Shown here: piece by piece, positions 59,931 to 64,000 of the stretch | Numbering within the stretch: position 1 is the stretch's first letter | Layout of the letters: each line of letters opens with the position of its first letter | Assembly (NCBI GenBank): GCA_002104905.1 | Contig: MCFE01000096.1 | Location: 109,075-173,074, forward strand | DNA length: 64,000 nucleotides | Reading direction: 5' to 3' | DNA from: Basidiobolus meristosporus CBS 931.73 | Lineage: Eukaryota; Basidiobolomycota; Basidiobolomycetes; Basidiobolales; Basidiobolaceae | Position numbers and translations under genes: made by a program | The notes under the pieces: generated by a model | The model's database searches: none | What the model was told of the DNA's origin: nothing | The model's input: only the letters and a program-made list of their open reading frames with translations

Positions 59931-60387
59931 TTTGAAATTACATCTAAATATTCACATAACTTAGTTGCTTAGATCTGAGTCTATACTTCTTAGATTCTGC
60001 ACAAATCTCTGGTTAGGATTAACTTGAATTACAATATCATCATATCTGGTACGCACTGTTGTAAAAATTCGGAATTCCATCTAAATATTCACCTAACTTT
60101 ATCACTTAGATCATTACCTTCAAATCCTAGAGAATACTGACCAAAATCCTTGTTGGGATTTACTTAGAATATTTACCCAGAACATGAAAATCTCATAGTT
60201 GTCCAAACAGCCCCAAACTTTGCACACATATTCTTGGGACTTTCATAAACCTATTCTACGTGTTTGCTATACCAAGACTATGTAAAAGTATAAAAACTAC
60301 TTTGACATTCAATAAATCATTCAGTGAAAACCACATAAGCTACTTGTTCTTCCAATCACTTCCAGTATCTCCAAAACTCTTACAACA
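59931..60387 (+). mobile_element. Truncated copia LTR followed by a complete one
   Basis: A first, cut LTR (about 59931-60056; AAATATTCACATAACTTAG) is interrupted by a complete LTR at 60057-60387 (TGTTGTAA...TTACAACA). The second is followed by a primer-binding-site relative (GAGTATGAGCCC, 60388-60399) and so begins an element. Confidence 0.8.
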
Positions 60388-60840
60388 GAGTATGAGCCCC
60401 AAACTATTACTCTCTGCAATGTCTACTACTGCTATTACTGGAATATCTATCTCTGCTGAAAAGTTGGATGGATCTAACTACCAAGTGTAGAAGGTAAAGA
60501 TGAAGATGCAGTTACAAGAAAGAGGCCTTAGGGATGCTGTCATGGGAGAAGACTGCCCTCCTAAAAATATGGGAGTGGAATCCTTCAAGTACCAGAAGAA
60601 AGAACAAAGTGCCATTGACTGCATTTGCCATAATGTCAAATACAAATTGCTCATTCAATGCTCAAGAGTAAACAGCAAAGAATGCCTGGAAGACATTAGA
60701 AGACACCTGTCAGTCATGTTCAGCTGCCAAGAAAATGTATCTTGGACAAAAACTCTTTGCTACAAAGATGCTGCCAGGAGAAGAAATGAAAAATCTAATC
60801 AACAAAACTACCCTTCTGGTGGATGAGATGGAATCCATGG
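60388..60840 (+). pseudogene. Copia gag fragment, cut by a LINE
   Basis: Gag begins MSTTAITGIS at about 60420 and reads to about 60840 with a TAG at the WKVK position (about 60488) and frameshifts around 60670. It supplies the Gln codon at the site where the full copy has a stop. At GGATGAGATGGAATCCATGG it ends abruptly against the 3' end of a minus-strand LINE, a position about 60 residues into the conserved gag core. Confidence 0.85.
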
Positions 60841-61770
60841 GTAGAGGGTTAGGGGGGGAGACAGTCACCAACAGGTGAAATCTTTATTTCAGTTGAAACA
60901 AAGAAGCCAGCGCTACTGTTGTAGCTTTGATACAAGAGTGTGTAGCTGAGGGGAATTTGTAGGTAAGTTAATAAGAAGTGATGATAGTTCTTCAGTGCTC
61001 AAGACACTGTTCAGTGGGAAGGGGGGTAGGAAGAGAGGTAAGAATGACTTGTGAACAACATTAATGAGGGGAATGTGATAAGGATTGATATTCATCATAA
61101 AGGGAGTGTGCTGCTGCAGATATTGCTGCCAAAGGTCTGTCAAGTACTTCAGGTAGGCCAGCTTGGGTTTTTCTGACTGCAGAATATAATGAGCAAACTT
61201 CTTGACTTCAGGATCTCCAAGTATAGTTCTCCAGCAGGAGCCAGGTGTAGTGTGGTGTGTTCTCTTCCAGGCCTTTATCAGTGGGTTGTTGCAGTGGTGA
61301 AGTCAGAGATATAATCTGGTTCTAAGGTAGAGAAGTCTGATCTTATAGGGCATAAACCCAAAAGCACCAAGAATAGCATGTCTGTAGGGGCATTCAGGCA
61401 AATGAGGCACCAAGGAGGTAATGCACCATACTGCAAACTTGCCAGGCTTAGTGCAGTCTCTAGAAGTAAGAGAGAGAAGTGGTAAGCCAAATTCCAGGAC
61501 AGGGAAGACAAACTGCTTGAGTAGAAGGAGGCAGCTGGGAGCTGAAGTTGTAGGAGGAGTAACAGCCAGTAGCTTGTGGAGTGCCTGTCTTGCCAGGATA
61601 ATTCTCTTCTTCAGGTGTGCTCCAGAGTCTAGTCCAGTAGGAAGGAAAGGAAAGCCAAGATATGTAGCAGAAACCTGAGCAGGTAGAGTGGAGTTCTCCA
61701 AGTTGATGGGAGAGCCCAAAGGTACTGTTGTTGCAATGGAAAGCTGGAGATTATTCTTCTTAGGGTGTAG
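60841..61770 (-). mobile_element. 5'-truncated LINE (non-LTR) fragment 1
   Basis: On the minus strand, ORFs 61719-61303 and 61143-60913 (with coding sequence between them in one frame) carry the RT thumb of a non-LTR element: ATYLGFPFLPTGLDSGAHL, then LLLLKQFVFPVLEFGLPLL. The upstream palm and fingers are missing, as in normal 5' truncation of LINEs. The 3' end has a TCACC-AACA-GGTGA stem-loop (60865-60878) and ends in CCCCCCCTAACCCT at about 60846. It is inserted in copia gag. Confidence 0.85.
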
Positions 61771-61804
61771 GTGTTATAGTAAGGGCTAGGAAAAGGTTAG
61801 AAGA

Positions 61805-61874
61805 GCAGGGGGTCTGGGGGACACAGTCCCCTAGAGAATAAAAAAGCAGGGGGTTTGGGGGATGCAATCCCCCA
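61805..61874 (+). repeat. Two 29-bp G-rich hairpin units
   Basis: AGCAGGGGGT(C/T)TGGGGGA... occurs at 61805-61833 and 61846-61874, spaced 41 bp. Each unit contains a hairpin: GGGGAC-ACA-GTCCCC (61818-61832) and GGGGGAT-GCA-ATCCCCC (61858-61874). The loop-closing pair differs (C-G against T-A) but pairing is kept. Confidence 0.8.
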
Positions 61875-62562
61875 TACTGCTCCCATACTCTTTAGATTCC
61901 CTTTGGATTACTTTTCTCTCATTCTTGGTTCTGGTCCCTTAGGGTTAGAATTCCTCCTCCTAACCCTTATCACCCTAACCATAAATATGTTTATCCTACA
62001 ATTGGCACATTGTCTGCTCATATAGTGGGCATGTCTGGGCCAGTATTTATCTCCCTATACTGTCCATATGCTCTGTATAATTCTTGATGACTATTTAATT
62101 AATAAATTGTTACTTTTAATGTATATCTAATAATTAATGGGAATCATCCCAATCTGGCCACAATCCCATATTTTGATAAGCTTTGGGCACCATAAATTCC
62201 GCGGCCCTAATATGATAAAAAAACTCATGGCTAATACAAATTTTCTGTAACCGGACTGCTTTTACCAAATATAAAGTGTATTCCAAAGTTTAATATATAT
62301 TATGGCTATAATAGAAACTTTATTTGACACCATTGCAGCCACTACTTGTGTTCTATGTGCACATGTATCCCGCAGGAATTGTAAAACTTAGCCACATGGT
62401 ACAAAAGTGCTTTTATTTTTCATCATGATAGTTTTATATGAGTTCCTAACGCACTTTGAAAGTATGCAGTAGCCATACCCCAACAGATTTTAAGGATGTC
62501 CACTAGTTACATCTACTTGTGTCTAACAAGAGCCATCAATTGTCAGCCACGCAATACTGAAA

Positions 62563-62640
62563 TTTAGGGTTAGGGGGAGGAAAGTCACCAAGTGGTGAAA
62601 TCTTTAGGGGGAGGAAAGTCACCAAGTGGTGAAATCTTTA
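62563..62640 (+). repeat. 34-bp perfect tandem duplication with stem-loop at LINE 3' end
   Basis: Units 62573-62606 and 62607-62640 are identical; each has a TCACC-AAGT-GGTGA stem-loop. A TTTAGGGTTAGGGGG telomere-like stretch borders the first unit. LINE fragment 1 has one such unit with a different loop. Confidence 0.85.
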
Positions 62641-62688
62641 TTTACTTATGACAAGTATCTAAAGAAGCCAAGTTGATCTGAAGTTAAT

Positions 62689-62807
62689 CCTAGAAAGCTA
62701 GGTCTGAGAGATATTTTCCTGGTAAGCCAGGTCTGAGAGTTGAGAAGCTGAGTGGTACTATATTTCCTAGTTAGCTAGGTCTGAGAGAGGTTTCCTGGAA
62801 AGCCAGG
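62689..62807 (+). repeat. Array of four small hairpins with compensatory changes
   Basis: Four 14-nt hairpins at 62689-62702, 62718-62731, 62766-62779 and 62794-62807: CCTAG-AAAG-CTAGG, CCTGG-TAAG-CCAGG, CCTAG-TTAG-CTAGG, CCTGG-AAAG-CCAGG. Each is followed by TCTGAGAG or a close variant. They form two units of about 77 bp, each with one A-T and one G-C version of the fourth pair. The array lies in the presumed 3' UTR of LINE fragment 2 (minus strand). Confidence 0.85.
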
Positions 62808-62925
62808 CCTGAGAAGTGAGAATCTGAATATAACTGAGCTAAGTTATACTGGTTTGCGGTAGCTGAATTGTGGCCGGAATGGCCAGTAGACTGGGGGAAC
62901 TGAGATGAATTTCTGGGTGATCACT

Positions 62926-62945
62926 GGGTTAGGGTTAGGGTTAGG
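62926..62945 (+). repeat. Interstitial telomere-like TTAGGG repeats
   Basis: Three TTAGGG units and a partial one. They lie inside the presumed LINE 3' UTR, not at a chromosome end in this window. Confidence 0.85.
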
Positions 62946-64000
62946 TTTCTAGACACTTTATTGGGAATTTCATATCAAGTGCTTGTCAATTAAGATAGTA
63001 TCCTTGTAACATGCAATAAAGAGGGAGTAATTGGAATCAATATGGGATGCACTTCAGACTTGGGAAGGGATAGCATTCACTAAAGTCTTATCTATAATAA
63101 TTCTGGCCTAATTGCTGATATCAAAGCTGAAAGCCTTAATTTCAAAGCTTTTTGGTTGTGAAATTGAAATAGTGCATCAGTATCCTCGAATCCAAAGCAT
63201 TTGTCAGCATGAGTGTAGTGAAAGTATTTCTGACACTTAGGACATTTGGATCCTAAACATAGTGTGCTCATTCTCCATCTGATAGCTTGAAATGCAAAGA
63301 ATGTTTCTTTCATATATAATGAGACATCTGCATGACTATGTGCATGGCGGCTACTTACTGCAATCAATCCTACTTTGTCATGGGGCCTAGTGGCCCTAGA
63401 GATGTTGTAAAGCTTTCTCTCAGCCATTGCAAGGTCAAATAATATTTGACAATTAGAAGAAAAACCAGCATTGCAAGCTAGGAACTTTTTGTAGCCTTCT
63501 GGCTTGTGTATATCTTGCAAAATTAATGAGTCTGAAGTGGTAGCTACTTTCTGAGACTTAATGATATTCACTAAGCCTTGTAATGGATTTTCAAGGGAGG
63601 ACTTAGCATAATGCATGCCAAATCTAATCCCAAGAGTCTCAAATCTGTCAGGTATGGACTCTATACCGCAAAGACTCTGAATGAGCCTACAGTACTGTCT
63701 TGAGTGATATATAGAGGCATTGACAACCCATCCAAGTGATTGTTGTTGAACTAGTGCAAGTTGTTGCCACTAAGAACTTTGAAGTGATAACTGCATCATT
63801 GGGGCTGCAAACTCCCACCTGGATCGGATGAAAGCCCTAAATAGGTGCAACCTAATGAGAGGAGGCCATCTGGCACCCTTGAGCTGGAGTAGCTTCAGTG
63901 TATTTGAAGCTTTAGTAACACACCTTTGTACATACATTGGCCAGTCAATGCCTTCTTGGGTAACTGGAAGACCCAGATAGTAATATGACTTAGGTTTTGG

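Larger units (their letters stand above)
62566..64000 (-). mobile_element. LINE (non-LTR) fragment 2, continuing beyond the window
   Basis: On the minus strand the frame from 64000 to 63092 starts in the RT thumb (YYYLGLPVTQEGIDW, then RLHLFRAFIRSRWEFAAP), with one TAG near 63770, and goes on to a C-terminal Cys/His cluster (KCPKCQKYFHYTHADKC, C-x2-C with following His and Cys) typical of the post-RT region of LINEs. It ends at 63092. About 530 bp of non-coding sequence follow, with TTAGGG repeats, a hairpin array and the same stem-loop 3' end as fragment 1. The protein differs from fragment 1, so two related LINE families share a 3' end. Confidence 0.85.

Overview
This window looks like nuclear DNA from a fungus. 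Eleven conserved eukaryotic proteins can be read, in part as spliced multi-exon genes, with short GT-AG introns of about 48-103 nt in most cases and yeast-type partners (AP-2 alpha, Kre33/NAT10, QCR9, EPL1, SEC63, NOP12, SPT20, mL40). Several telomere-like TTAGGG runs are present. Intron density and the heavy transposon load fit an early-diverging (zygomycete-grade) fungus better than a yeast, but this placement is inference.

Layout. (1) 1-11.1 kb is an AT-rich transposon graveyard: the 3' end and LTR of a Ty3/gypsy element, a decayed Ty1/copia pol with LTR, a decayed ORF block, a broken Tnp2-type DNA transposase, and minus-strand copia LTRs. (2) 11.4-46.1 kb is the gene island: mL40 (-), AP-2 alpha (+), KRE33/NAT10 (-), an A20/AN1 protein (+), QCR9 (+), EPL1 (+), SEC63 (+), a rhodanese/PTP phosphatase (-), NOP12 (+), SPT20 (+), two TauD dioxygenase genes as a near-perfect inverted duplication, a cluster of unrecognised ORFs, a 143-bp tandem repeat and a sugar transporter (-). 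Summed exon lengths are divisible by three for all ten genes for which I built exon models. (3) 46.9-55.1 kb is a nest of copia elements, including one almost full-length copy (49700-55084) with 349-bp LTRs. (4) 56.4-58.9 kb holds a divergent pair of intronless, secreted DUF3472-like genes isolated inside transposon territory. (5) 59.9-64.0 kb has more copia debris and two minus-strand LINE fragments whose 3' ends share a stem-loop and a telomere-like end.

The housekeeping genes are a typical mixed fungal neighbourhood rather than a pathway: chromatin (EPL1/NuA4, SPT20/SAGA), ribosome biogenesis and translation (KRE33, NOP12, mL40), trafficking (AP-2, SEC63), respiration (QCR9) and signalling (PTP). 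Most worth following up are hairpin repeats with compensatory base changes near the LINEs, the telomere-like LINE 3' ends, the TauD palindrome, the divergent secreted pair, and a copia family whose primer-binding site matches the anticodon arm of initiator tRNA-Met.
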